Assembly (NCBI GenBank): GCA_017513195.1
Contig: JAFXGM010000013.1
Location: 103,416 to 167,415 of the forward strand
DNA: 64,000 bases
Reading direction: 5' to 3'
DNA from: Clostridia bacterium
GTDB taxonomy: Bacteria > Bacillota > Clostridia > Oscillospirales > Acutalibacteraceae
Shown: piece by piece, positions 34,664-41,414 of the stretch
How the letters are laid out: each line of letters starts with the position of its first letter
Position numbering within the stretch: position 1 is the first letter of the stretch
Made by a program: the position numbers and the translations under genes
The notes under the pieces: model-generated
Databases searched by the model: none
What the model saw: only the letters and a program-made list of their open reading frames with translations
What the model was told of the DNA's origin: nothing

Positions 34664-35986
34664 CTATTGTTTTTCTATTATGATGGCGGTTTTACCAACC
34701 GCGGTAACAACGCCGTTTACCGGTGAATGTAGGGCAACACTTAGTCCATCGCCGGCATTGGCTATTAATTGCTTTTCGTGTACCTGGTCACCTTTTTTCA
34801 CAATTGGAACGCTTGGGCTTCCTACGTGCTGGCTAAGAAGTACCGTTACTTTTTTAAAGTCGGGCACCGCCTCGATTATGGGGGCTGACTTATTATACTT
34901 TTTAAGACCTATACGACTTGTAAGTCTGCTCATAGGCACCTGACGAAGCGGACGGTCAGGATTTACTACAGGCTCAGGCTGTGGTTGTGGCTTAATGCCC
35001 GCCTTGCGAAGCTCGAGCTTGCACGCTGCCAGTAGCATTCGAGGGGATAGGTTTTGTACGCAAGAATATTGCTCGCAAAGTCCGCAACCCGAACAGTACA
35101 TAGCGTTTATATATGGCGCCGCATCATTTGTAATGCTGTTGGATGCAACACGCATAAATTCGGACGGATTAATTGGATGACCTAATAGATTTCGCGAGCA
35201 AAGACTTGTGCAATAACTGCACTGACAGCAAGCTGCCATAGCGCGCTTCATATCTATAAAGGTTTTAGACTGTCTTCTTCTGATAAGTGAATGGCTGCTT
35301 GGCAGTACCAATACTGCATTTGTAGTTTTGGTAACAATGTTGGCTTTGCTTCCAAGCGAACCCATCATAGGACCGCCAATTATAAAGGCAGGGTCTTCGG
35401 TTGTGATGTTACCTGCAAGCTTTATAATCTCTCCTACCGTCACACCGATCGGCACACGCACGGTTACGGGATTTTCTACCTCGCCTGCTATTGTTACATA
35501 CTTACGTGTTACGGGACGTCCGTTCATAGCGCGGTAAAGATTATATATCGTTTCAACGTTTAGTACCATAACGCCAACCGATAGCGGTATATCACCGGGG
35601 GGAACAATTCTACCCGTTACCTCATAGGTAAGAATAACCTCGTCGCCTGCGGGATATACGTCGTCAAGAAGACATATTTCTATATTTTCAAAAAACTCTA
35701 CAAAAGGCTTTATAGCGTTAGCCGTAGCAGTGTACGATTTTTTAAGCGCTACACATACCCTTTTAGCGTTTACTGTTTTCGAGATTATCTGGAGGGCTTC
35801 AAAAATTTCCTGAGGATGAGTTTCAAGCACCTGACGGTGCAATTTAAGAAGCGGCTCACACTCAGCGCAATTAAGAATAACAGTATCGGCTTTTTCGCTT
35901 AACTTTGCATAGGTTGGAAAACCTGCACCGCCTGCGCCGACAATTCCGTTTTCTTTAAGAATGCCCTGAAGTTCTGAAAGTTTCAT
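34664..35986 (-). CDS. pduS: PduS/RnfC-like flavin and Fe-S electron-transfer protein
   Basis: A 440-residue protein with an RnfC-type N-terminal NADH/FMN domain (GIVGAGGAGFPTYAKL, LNCAECEPLL), a SLBB region, two [4Fe-4S] motifs (CCQCSYCTSLC and CSGCGLCEQYSC) and a C-terminal barrel-sandwich segment. In cobalamin-dependent Pdu systems PduS reduces B12. This operon uses a glycyl-radical dehydratase that needs no B12, so a different acceptor is implied, such as the activase cluster or the PduT cluster. This reassignment is inference. Confidence 0.92.
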   Translation of the reverse strand: MKLSELQGILKENGIVGAGGAGFPTYAKLSEKADTVILNCAECEPLLKLHRQVLETHPQEIFEALQIISKTVNAKRVCVALKKSYTATANAIKPFVEFFENIEICLLDDVYPAGDEVILTYEVTGRIVPPGDIPLSVGVMVLNVETIYNLYRAMNGRPVTRKYVTIAGEVENPVTVRVPIGVTVGEIIKLAGNITTEDPAFIIGGPMMGSLGSKANIVTKTTNAVLVLPSSHSLIRRRQSKTFIDMKRAMAACCQCSYCTSLCSRNLLGHPINPSEFMRVASNSITNDAAPYINAMYCSGCGLCEQYSCVQNLSPRMLLAACKLELRKAGIKPQPQPEPVVNPDRPLRQVPMSRLTSRIGLKKYNKSAPIIEAVPDFKKVTVLLSQHVGSPSVPIVKKGDQVHEKQLIANAGDGLSVALHSPVNGVVTAVGKTAIIIEKQ

Positions 35987-35989
35987 TTA

Positions 35990-36262
35990 TTATAACTCCG
36001 GTAAACCTATTCCGTTATCTACAATACCAACAATAGCAGCATCAACCGGGGCAGTTTCAATATTACAGCCTATTCTTGCGGCAGAACCTGTTGCTACAAG
36101 AACTATTTCGCCAATACCTGCGCCTACATTATCTATAGCTACAAATTTTTTGTTGGGATCGCCAAGCTTTTCAATTGGCTCAATAACCATAAATTTAGAA
36201 CCAACAAGTTTTTCATTTTTTCTGGTTGAAACGATGGTTCCTACTACTTTTCCAACTAACAT
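35990..36262 (-). CDS. pduN: BMC-P pentameric vertex protein (EutN/PduN/CcmL family)
   Basis: A 90-residue protein matching the pentameric vertex family: MLVGKVVGTIVSTRK at the N-terminus, FVAIDNVGAGIGEIVLVATGSAAR in the core, and DAAIVGIVD near the end. Pentamers cap the twelve vertices of the shell. Only one such gene is present in the operon. It starts 53 bases downstream of a strong GC-rich hairpin. Confidence 0.95.
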   Translation of the reverse strand: MLVGKVVGTIVSTRKNEKLVGSKFMVIEPIEKLGDPNKKFVAIDNVGAGIGEIVLVATGSAARIGCNIETAPVDAAIVGIVDNGIGLPEL

Positions 36263-36314
36263 TAATTTTCAATCCCTTCTGATTGATTTTATGTTTTTAC
36301 TCAAAAGCGGATGC

Positions 36315-36340
36315 TCGGGGAGGAGGGGTCCCCTCCCCGA
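36315..36340 (-). repeat. GC-rich intercistronic hairpin between shell genes
   Basis: TCGGGGAGG pairs perfectly with CCTCCCCGA around an eight-base loop that can itself zip partly. This is far more GC-rich than its surroundings. On the minus strand it follows the shell gene at 36351 by ten bases but is not followed directly by a T run, so it is more likely an mRNA-stability or partial-termination element that separates abundant shell proteins from downstream genes. Confidence 0.65.
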
Positions 36341-36350
36341 AAGAAAAATA

Positions 36351-36629
36351 TTACTTCAATGAGGGAAGAATTTTTTCTACATCTGCGTGTGGTCTTGGGA
36401 TTACGTGTGTTGCGATAACTTCGCCCAAAGAACCAGCCGATGAAGAACCTGCTTCTACAGCAGCTTTTACAGCGCCAACGTCGCCACGTACCATAACAGA
36501 TACAAGACCAGAACCTATTTTTTCTGTACCGATAAGCTCTACGTTTGCAGCTTTCACCATTGCATCAGCAGCTTCAATTGCAGCTACAAGACCACGGGTT
36601 TCTACCATGCCTAATGCTTCAAGTGCCAT
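36351..36629 (-). CDS. BMC-H hexameric shell protein, PduA/EutM type (short copy of a duplicate pair)
   Basis: A 92-residue shell protein with a single BMC domain: [24 protein letters not shown], then [23 protein letters not shown] and the [14 protein letters not shown] end. It should form hexamers tiling the facets, with the pore loop at the EKIGSGL region. It differs at only one residue (Ala to Asn in RPHADVEK) from the BMC domain of the preceding gene at 36685, so the two arose by recent duplication or conversion. AGGAGG precedes the ATG. Confidence 0.95.
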   Translation of the reverse strand: MALEALGMVETRGLVAAIEAADAMVKAANVELIGTEKIGSGLVSVMVRGDVGAVKAAVEAGSSSAGSLGEVIATHVIPRPHADVEKILPSLK

Positions 36630-36684
36630 TTTCGTTTCCTCCTGATTAAGATTTTAATTTATTAAATAAAAATTTAATACGAAA

Positions 36685-37095
36685 TTATTTAAGTGATGGA
36701 AGAATTTTCTCCACATCGTTGTGAGGTCTTGGAATTACGTGTGTTGCAATAACCTCACCTAAAGAACCGGCTGAAGAAGAACCTGCTTCTACAGCAGCTT
36801 TTACAGCGCCTACGTCGCCACGTACCATAACAGATACAAGACCTGAGCCTATTTTTTCTGTACCGATAAGCTCTACGTTTGCAGCTTTCACCATTGCGTC
36901 GGCAGCTTCGATTGCAGCTACAAGACCGCGGGTTTCTACCATGCCTAATGCTTCAAGTGCCATTTTCTTTACCTCCTTTACCATAGGTTCTATTTCCACC
37001 TTTGCTTCTACAGCCTTTTTAGGTGCAGCAGCCTTGGTAGTTGTTGTTTTTTTAGCGGCAGTCGTTTTACTGCCTGTAGTTTTAGAAGTAGCCAT
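36685..37095 (-). CDS. BMC-H shell protein with 44-residue Lys/Thr/Ala-rich N-terminal extension and a second internal start
   Basis: Read from ATG 37095 this is a 136-residue protein. Residues 1-44 are rich in Lys, Thr and Ala ([18 protein letters not shown]) and end acidic ([12 protein letters not shown]). Residues 45-136 are a complete PduA-type BMC domain. AGAAGGAA lies upstream of the first ATG. A second ATG at 36963 begins exactly at the BMC domain and has a near-perfect TAAAGGAGGT seven bases before it, so both a long and a short product are expected. The extension is histone-H1-like in composition; it could face the lumen or bind nucleic acid, but its role is unknown. It shares one base with the upstream gene (TAATG). 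Confidence 0.88.
   Translation of the reverse strand: MATSKTTGSKTTAAKKTTTTKAAAPKKAVEAKVEIEPMVKEVKKMALEALGMVETRGLVAAIEAADAMVKAANVELIGTEKIGSGLVSVMVRGDVGAVKAAVEAGSSSAGSLGEVIATHVIPRPHNDVEKILPSLK
36971..36980 (-). promoter_or_regulatory. Internal Shine-Dalgarno site for a short BMC-H form
   Basis: On the minus strand this reads TAAAGGAGGT, seven bases before ATG 36963, which starts the BMC domain. It lies within the codons for the VKEVKK end of the extension. The equivalent site of the neighbouring 92-residue copy is AGGAGG. Confidence 0.75.
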
Positions 37096-37394
37096 TATTT
37101 AGTTCCTTCTTTCTTTTCCATTCGTGATGCGCTAAGCTTAAGCAGTCGCTCGACCTCTGCGTGAGGGCTTGCAATCACTGCGTGAGAAACAGGTCGCTTT
37201 ATGGCATTGGCCATAGCGTTATCTACTGCGGCGGTTACTGCCGAAACCTGACCCTCTACCACAACCGTTACAAGTCGTCCACCAAGCTTGCGTTCCCAGG
37301 TTACAAACTCTACGTCTGCCGATTTGCACATTATGTCAAGACAATCAATAGCAGCCGTTACGCCCGAAACCTCTATAAGTCCGATAGACTTCAT
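37095..37394 (-). CDS. BMC-domain shell protein, diverged BMC-H
   Basis: A 99-residue BMC-domain protein distinct from the PduA-like copies. The pore region reads [16 protein letters not shown] in place of [14 protein letters not shown], and the C-terminus adds a short basic helix ([14 protein letters not shown]). [21 protein letters not shown] and [13 protein letters not shown] mark the domain ends. It probably mixes into facets as a minor hexamer with a different pore. Coupled by overlap to the extended BMC-H gene. Confidence 0.9.
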   Translation of the reverse strand: MKSIGLIEVSGVTAAIDCLDIMCKSADVEFVTWERKLGGRLVTVVVEGQVSAVTAAVDNAMANAIKRPVSHAVIASPHAEVERLLKLSASRMEKKEGTK

Positions 37395-37410
37395 TGCTGT
37401 TACCTCTTAA

Positions 37411-37683
37411 TTAGAATTTAGGAAGTATCTTTTCTACATCAGCATGTGGTCTTGGGATTACGTGTACTGCTACAAGCTCGCCAAGGCGTGAAGCGTTTGC
37501 TGAACCTGCTTCAACAGCAGCTTTTACAGCGCCAACATCGCCGCGTACCATTACAGATACAAGACCTGAACCGATTTTTTCGGTACCGATGAGTGTTACT
37601 TCTGCAGCCTTAACCATTGCATCAGCAGCTTCAATTGCAGCTGTAAGGCCACGGGTTTCTACCATACCAAGTGCTTCTTTCAT
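37411..37683 (-). CDS. BMC-H shell protein, PduA/EutM type
   Basis: A 90-residue single-BMC-domain protein very similar to the two PduA-like copies downstream but with its own substitutions ([36 protein letters not shown]). It retains the same EKIGSGL pore loop, so it should form the same kind of hexamer. A GGAGG ribosome site precedes the ATG. Confidence 0.95.
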   Translation of the reverse strand: MKEALGMVETRGLTAAIEAADAMVKAAEVTLIGTEKIGSGLVSVMVRGDVGAVKAAVEAGSANASRLGELVAVHVIPRPHADVEKILPKF

Positions 37684-37701
37684 AATATATATCCTCCAAA
37701 G

Positions 37702-38016
37702 TTAGTTTTTATCAAAAGCGTTAAGCTTTAGCATTGGTTCTGTGGATGCTTCTGTTCTTGTAATAATATGACTAGCAACCACGCCTGTAACGTTTTCGGC
37801 AGCCTGTTTTGCAGCAGCCATAGCGGCTTCTACTGCATCAACCGTACCACGAAATTTTATTGCCACAATTAGAGGAACCTCTAATGCATCAGCGTTACCG
37901 GGTTTGTTTTTGTCAAAATTTTCTACAGTAACGTCTGCCGCCTTGCAACCTGCGTCGCAGGCCACGAAAGCGCTTACCAGACCAAACACCTCTAAAATAC
38001 CTGTAGCATTACCCAT
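37702..38016 (-). CDS. BMC-domain shell protein with altered pore region
   Basis: A 104-residue BMC protein beginning ATGILEVFGLVSAFVACDAGCKAA. The strand after the pore carries an insertion (FDKNKPGNADALEVPL) compared with PduA-type copies, and the pore loop lacks the usual GSG. The C-terminal IITRTEASTEPMLKL replaces VIPRPH. It is the first shell gene after the enzymes, 11 bases before the alcohol dehydrogenase end. The changed pore suggests selectivity for another metabolite. Confidence 0.88.
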   Translation of the reverse strand: MGNATGILEVFGLVSAFVACDAGCKAADVTVENFDKNKPGNADALEVPLIVAIKFRGTVDAVEAAMAAAKQAAENVTGVVASHIITRTEASTEPMLKLNAFDKN

Positions 38017-38027
38017 AAGTGTTCTCC

Positions 38028-39224
38028 TTATTTGTTAACTACAGCGATTTTCAGACCTTCCATCTTTAGATTGGTCTTAAATGCCTCGTCAATCTGTTCG
38101 AGAGGATATTTGTGGGTGATAAGCTTTTCAATAGGAAGACCTATTCCCTTAGCACGCTTTAAGAAATCAAAGGTGGTTGCATAATCGCGGAGGGTATATA
38201 CCCAAGAACCAACGGTTGTAATTTCTTTTGAGCAGATATCAAAGTGTGGGTTAATAGTAGCATCGCCACCATTAATAAAGAAGCCCAATTCGCAAAGTCC
38301 ACCGCCGTTGCGTATGAACTTATAGATGTTGCTGTGTGCTACAGGTGAGCCTGTGCACTGGAATGCAAAGTCAGCAAGGTATCCGCCAAATGCATCCTTA
38401 ACACCACCGGCCAGTGCCTCAATACCACTGTGGTTTTTAAAGTTCACAGCAGCTGTAGCACCCATTTCCTTTGCAAAAGAAAGACGTTTTTCTTCGCCGT
38501 CAACAGCTACTATATTTTCAATACCCATTGTACGAAGAACTGCGATACAAATAAGACCGATAGGTCCGCAGCCCTGTACTACAACGCGGCTGTTAAATCT
38601 TAAAATACCGGTTGTTTTTGCGCGCTCTACTGCGTGAATAAGCACGGCGCAGGGTTCGATAAGAATTCTTGAATCAAGATCAAGATCACTTACATTAAAT
38701 ATGGTTGAGCCTCCGCGAACCAAAATGTAATCGCTAAACCAACCGTTTAGGTGAACGTCGTCATCGGGAAGAAGTCCGTAAACATCGGCTCCACCTACGT
38801 TTTGTTTGTTAAGGTCATACATTGTGATATCAGGATTATCCTTAAATATCATGCAGGTAACCACCTTGTCACCAACCTTTAATGGTTTGCCGGCCGAGTC
38901 TACCTTAACATTTTTACCCATCTTAACAATCTCGCCTGTACCCTCGTGGCCGAGTGCTACAGGAATAAGACCAAATGGGTCGCGTTTATATTCGTGAGCA
39001 TCTGTACCGCAAACGCCGCAGCCTTCAACCTTAACCAAGACGTCATCGTCACCAACTAGTGGCATCGGATATTCTTTGATTTCGATTTTTTCAAGACCTG
39101 TAAGCATTGCAACCTTTGCTGTTGCAGGAATTGCGCCGCTTGCTACAACAGCTGCAGGCTTGCCGTTCATGCTGTCAAGTACCTGACGTACAATCTGCTC
39201 TATGTTGGAAGAATTTATATCCAT
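38028..39224 (-). CDS. MDR-family zinc alcohol dehydrogenase with N-terminal encapsulation tag
   Basis: A 398-residue medium-chain dehydrogenase. Catalytic zinc residues lie in EGCGVCGTDAHEY and LGHEGTGEIVKMG, and the NAD-binding fold has GCGPIGL with an aspartate (AVDGEEKR) favouring NAD(H). The structural-zinc four-cysteine loop is not evident. The first 20 residues (SSNIEQIVRQVLDSMNG) form a tag like those of the other cargo enzymes, followed by an Ala-rich linker. It should reduce propionaldehyde to 1-propanol to regenerate NAD+, the job of the iron-type PduQ in other compartments. Confidence 0.9.
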   Translation of the reverse strand: MDINSSNIEQIVRQVLDSMNGKPAAVVASGAIPATAKVAMLTGLEKIEIKEYPMPLVGDDDVLVKVEGCGVCGTDAHEYKRDPFGLIPVALGHEGTGEIVKMGKNVKVDSAGKPLKVGDKVVTCMIFKDNPDITMYDLNKQNVGGADVYGLLPDDDVHLNGWFSDYILVRGGSTIFNVSDLDLDSRILIEPCAVLIHAVERAKTTGILRFNSRVVVQGCGPIGLICIAVLRTMGIENIVAVDGEEKRLSFAKEMGATAAVNFKNHSGIEALAGGVKDAFGGYLADFAFQCTGSPVAHSNIYKFIRNGGGLCELGFFINGGDATINPHFDICSKEITTVGSWVYTLRDYATTFDFLKRAKGIGLPIEKLITHKYPLEQIDEAFKTNLKMEGLKIAVVNK

Positions 39225-39700
39225 TATAGATACTGTCCTTTCTCAAAAATTTCTTTTCCATAAGCGGCAAGCGCCGTGTCTTGCGCTTCCGTACCGCCGC
39301 TAACACCAATACCGCCTACTATTTGGCCTTCACGGTTTTTAAGTGGTTCACCACCGCCAAAAATCACAATTTTACCACCGTTGGTAAACTGTATTCCGTA
39401 AAGTGAGCCGCCCGGTTGGGCCAAGGGTTTTAGTGTAGCCGTCGACATTTTAAGTGATACAACCGTAAATGCCTTTTGCACCGCTATATCATAGCTTGCA
39501 ATATATGCGTCGTCCATACTCTCCACCAGAACCGGACAAGCGGCTCTGTTAGATATTGCAACGACCGCCTTAACACCCATTTTTTCAGCCTTTTCGCGCA
39601 CCTTTTGTGCTACGCTTTGCGCTAAATCAAGTGTTATATCCTTGGGGCTTATTTTACTTACCACCGTCTCGACAATGGATTGTATGGCCTGTTCGTTCAT
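39224..39700 (-). CDS. GlcG/HbpS-like protein (PduO C-terminal-domain family) with N-terminal tag
   Basis: A 158-residue protein of the GlcG/HbpS family, recognised by VESMDDAYIASYDIAVQKAFTVV and the glycine-rich FGGGEPL...GGIGVSGGT end. Family members bind haem or cobinamide-like ligands. Residues 1-18 (EQAIQSIVETVVSKIS) again resemble an encapsulation helix. The ATP:cobalamin adenosyltransferase part of PduO is absent, as expected for a B12-independent pathway. Function in the compartment is unknown. Overlaps the neighbours by one base on each side. Confidence 0.85.
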   Translation of the reverse strand: MNEQAIQSIVETVVSKISPKDITLDLAQSVAQKVREKAEKMGVKAVVAISNRAACPVLVESMDDAYIASYDIAVQKAFTVVSLKMSTATLKPLAQPGGSLYGIQFTNGGKIVIFGGGEPLKNREGQIVGGIGVSGGTEAQDTALAAYGKEIFEKGQYL

Positions 39701-40500
39701 CAGTTTTTACCAAGCTGAGCGAGTACGCGCTTTGTAATTTCTGCTACCATATCAGACTCGCCCTTGCTACCGCATGTGCAGTTGCCGCCACAGCCATGAC
39801 AGCTAGGCTGACCAGCCTTTGCATTTGGGCAAAGGTCTGCAGGATGTTTACCCTTAAGACCAAACTGACGACGGATTTCATAAAGACGCTGTACCTGTGA
39901 TTCAGAAAGCTCTTTCGCACCGCCAAGCTGCTTAGAGATATAAAGTAGTTTTGCATAGAACTCTACAGATTCCATCTTGTGATATGCAGCAAGAAGTGAA
40001 TCAGAGAATGTAAGTGCACCGTGATTTTCAAGAAGCACTGCATCAAATGACTGCAAATACTTTGAAACTGCATCAGGGATTTCTTCGGTAGAAGGTGTGC
40101 CGTATTCAGCAATCGGTACACAACCGAGTGCGATAACTGCCTCAGGCATAATAGGCTGTGTTAGCGGAATGCCTGCAATAGCAAAGCCTGTTGCATACAT
40201 TGGGTGAGCGTGAACTACCGAATTAACGTCAGGACGCTCTTTATACACACGCATGTGCATCTTGATTTCTGAAGATGGCTTAAAGCCCTTGTTTGCTTGG
40301 ATAACTTTACCGTCGCGGTCAACCTTACAAATGAATTCAGGGGTCATAAAGCCCTTACTAACACCTGTTGGTGTGCAAAGGAATTCGTTATCGTTAAGCT
40401 TTACTGAAATGTTACCGTCGTTTGCAGCAACCATTCCCTTGTCATAAATGCGCTTACCGATGTCGCATATTTGTTTTTTGATTTCATACTCGTTTACCAT
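39700..40500 (-). CDS. fucA: Class II aldolase (fuculose/rhamnulose-1-phosphate aldolase type) with C-terminal Cys-rich linker and tag
   Basis: A 266-residue zinc aldolase splitting a 6-deoxy-ketose 1-phosphate to lactaldehyde and DHAP. It shows AANDGNISVKL, TPTGVSKG, the catalytic glutamate in PSSEIKMH, and zinc histidines in VVHAHP and LLENHGAL. Beyond the enzyme core, residues about 224-243 hold five cysteines (C224, 234, 237, 241, 243), then SDMVAEITKRVLAQL, a predicted encapsulation helix at the C-terminus. This end fits the aldolases of fucose/rhamnose glycyl-radical compartments. Fuculose versus rhamnulose phosphate cannot be decided by reading. Own promoter upstream at 40545-40573. 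Confidence 0.92.
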   Translation of the reverse strand: MVNEYEIKKQICDIGKRIYDKGMVAANDGNISVKLNDNEFLCTPTGVSKGFMTPEFICKVDRDGKVIQANKGFKPSSEIKMHMRVYKERPDVNSVVHAHPMYATGFAIAGIPLTQPIMPEAVIALGCVPIAEYGTPSTEEIPDAVSKYLQSFDAVLLENHGALTFSDSLLAAYHKMESVEFYAKLLYISKQLGGAKELSESQVQRLYEIRRQFGLKGKHPADLCPNAKAGQPSCHGCGGNCTCGSKGESDMVAEITKRVLAQLGKN

Positions 40501-40544
40501 GATTTTTTCTCCTTATTATTAAAATTTGCTTTTAAGTCATTATG

Positions 40545-40573
40545 ATAATACCACCAAATTGCGGTAAAGTCAA
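40545..40573 (-). promoter_or_regulatory. Internal sigma-A-type promoter P2 of the BMC operon
   Basis: Minus-strand -35 TTGACT (40573-40568) and -10 TATTAT (40550-40545) with 17 bases between. Transcription would start near 40538, about 38 bases before the aldolase ATG, whose leader contains AAGGAG. It lies in the only sizeable gap of the operon, between eutP and fucA. Confidence 0.8.
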
Positions 40574-40605
40574 CATAAAAAAGATAATTTTTTTGGTTTT
40601 TTGTG

Positions 40606-41043
40606 TTATTTATGTGGTTTTATGTGGTTTTTAAGGTGTTCTAACACTTTGTTTATGCCCGTTCCCGTTTTAGAATCGACGTGAAACACCGTTTCGCACC
40701 CCGAAAGTCTTAACCATTCTTCCGCAGTTGTGGGGTCTGCCTTGTCGCACTTTGTTACAATACCTATAACCTCCCTGTTTACCATACAAGTAATGTTTGG
40801 CGGAAAGAGCGAGTACTGTTCGTCAGCCGCTATCAGCAGTGCTACAACGTCAGCCTCGTAAGCATATAGGCAAAGCGCTGCGCCAAGGTCGTGATTTTCG
40901 GCATATTCACCGGGGGTATCTATCAAAAAATCACCGTAATCAATATACTGTGTTTTGTGATAGTGTGTTTTTTCACCCTTGAGCGCTTGAGTAAGGGTTG
41001 TTTTACCCACCCCACTGCGCCCTATAAGAATTAGTTTTTTCAT
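40606..41043 (-). CDS. eutP: EutP/PduV-family small GTPase-like protein
   Basis: A 145-residue Ras-like P-loop protein: GRSGVGKTTLTQ (Walker A), DTPGEY (switch II) and TKCDKAD (base recognition). EutP/PduV proteins are associated with microcompartments; PduV has been linked to their positioning and EutP to acetate kinase activity, so the role here is open. The 3' end of the gene encodes NHIKPHK and contains the two TATGTGGTTTT words that lie upstream of promoter P2. Confidence 0.9.
   Translation of the reverse strand: MKKLILIGRSGVGKTTLTQALKGEKTHYHKTQYIDYGDFLIDTPGEYAENHDLGAALCLYAYEADVVALLIAADEQYSLFPPNITCMVNREVIGIVTKCDKADPTTAEEWLRLSGCETVFHVDSKTGTGINKVLEHLKNHIKPHK
40611..40633. promoter_or_regulatory. 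Tandem TATGTGGTTTT words upstream of P2 (candidate operator)
   Basis: TATGTGGTTTTA begins at 40611 and TATGTGGTTTTTA at 40621, a ten-base periodic repeat, about one helical turn. The 13-base version recurs exactly at 44871-44883 upstream of P1 in the same orientation. It overlaps the end of eutP, where it also has to encode protein. Confidence 0.45.
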
Positions 41044-41411
41044 TAGGTTTTAGTCACTTCGCAAACCGTAAAGCCAAGCTTGTTTTGAACGTAGTCGGTT
41101 ATGGCAAGCAGTGAAGCCTCAACCTCTGATACAGTGCCTGTAAGGATTACCGTGCCGCTGAATCTATCTACAAATCCAAGTGTTGCACCGGATGATTTGA
41201 TTGCTATATCGCCCGCTATAATTGCCGTTTCACTGGGCGACACAGTCAAAATTCCAATTGCACCCTTATGGTCTTCGGCAGGATTGAGTCCTAATTTTTT
41301 ATAAAGTATTTCATCGGGGTTAGCAATAATGTGCGCGAGTGTAATTTGTTTACCTGGGACAAGCTCTTGAATAATGCGAGCCTTGTCGCCGAAGCTGTTA
41401 TCAAACTGCAT
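41043..41411 (-). CDS. pduU: PduU/EutS-like circularly permuted BMC shell protein
   Basis: A 122-residue BMC-H protein with permuted topology: an N-terminal IIQELVPGKQITLAHIIANP segment that forms the small beta-barrel cap, then AIGILTVSPSETAIIAGDIAIKSSGATLGFVDRFSGTVILTG. PduU and EutS hexamers have their pore closed by this cap. It lies between the activase and the EutP-like gene with one-base and three-base junctions. Confidence 0.92.
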   Translation of the reverse strand: MQFDNSFGDKARIIQELVPGKQITLAHIIANPDEILYKKLGLNPAEDHKGAIGILTVSPSETAIIAGDIAIKSSGATLGFVDRFSGTVILTGTVSEVEASLLAITDYVQNKLGFTVCEVTKT

Positions 41412-41414
41412 ATT

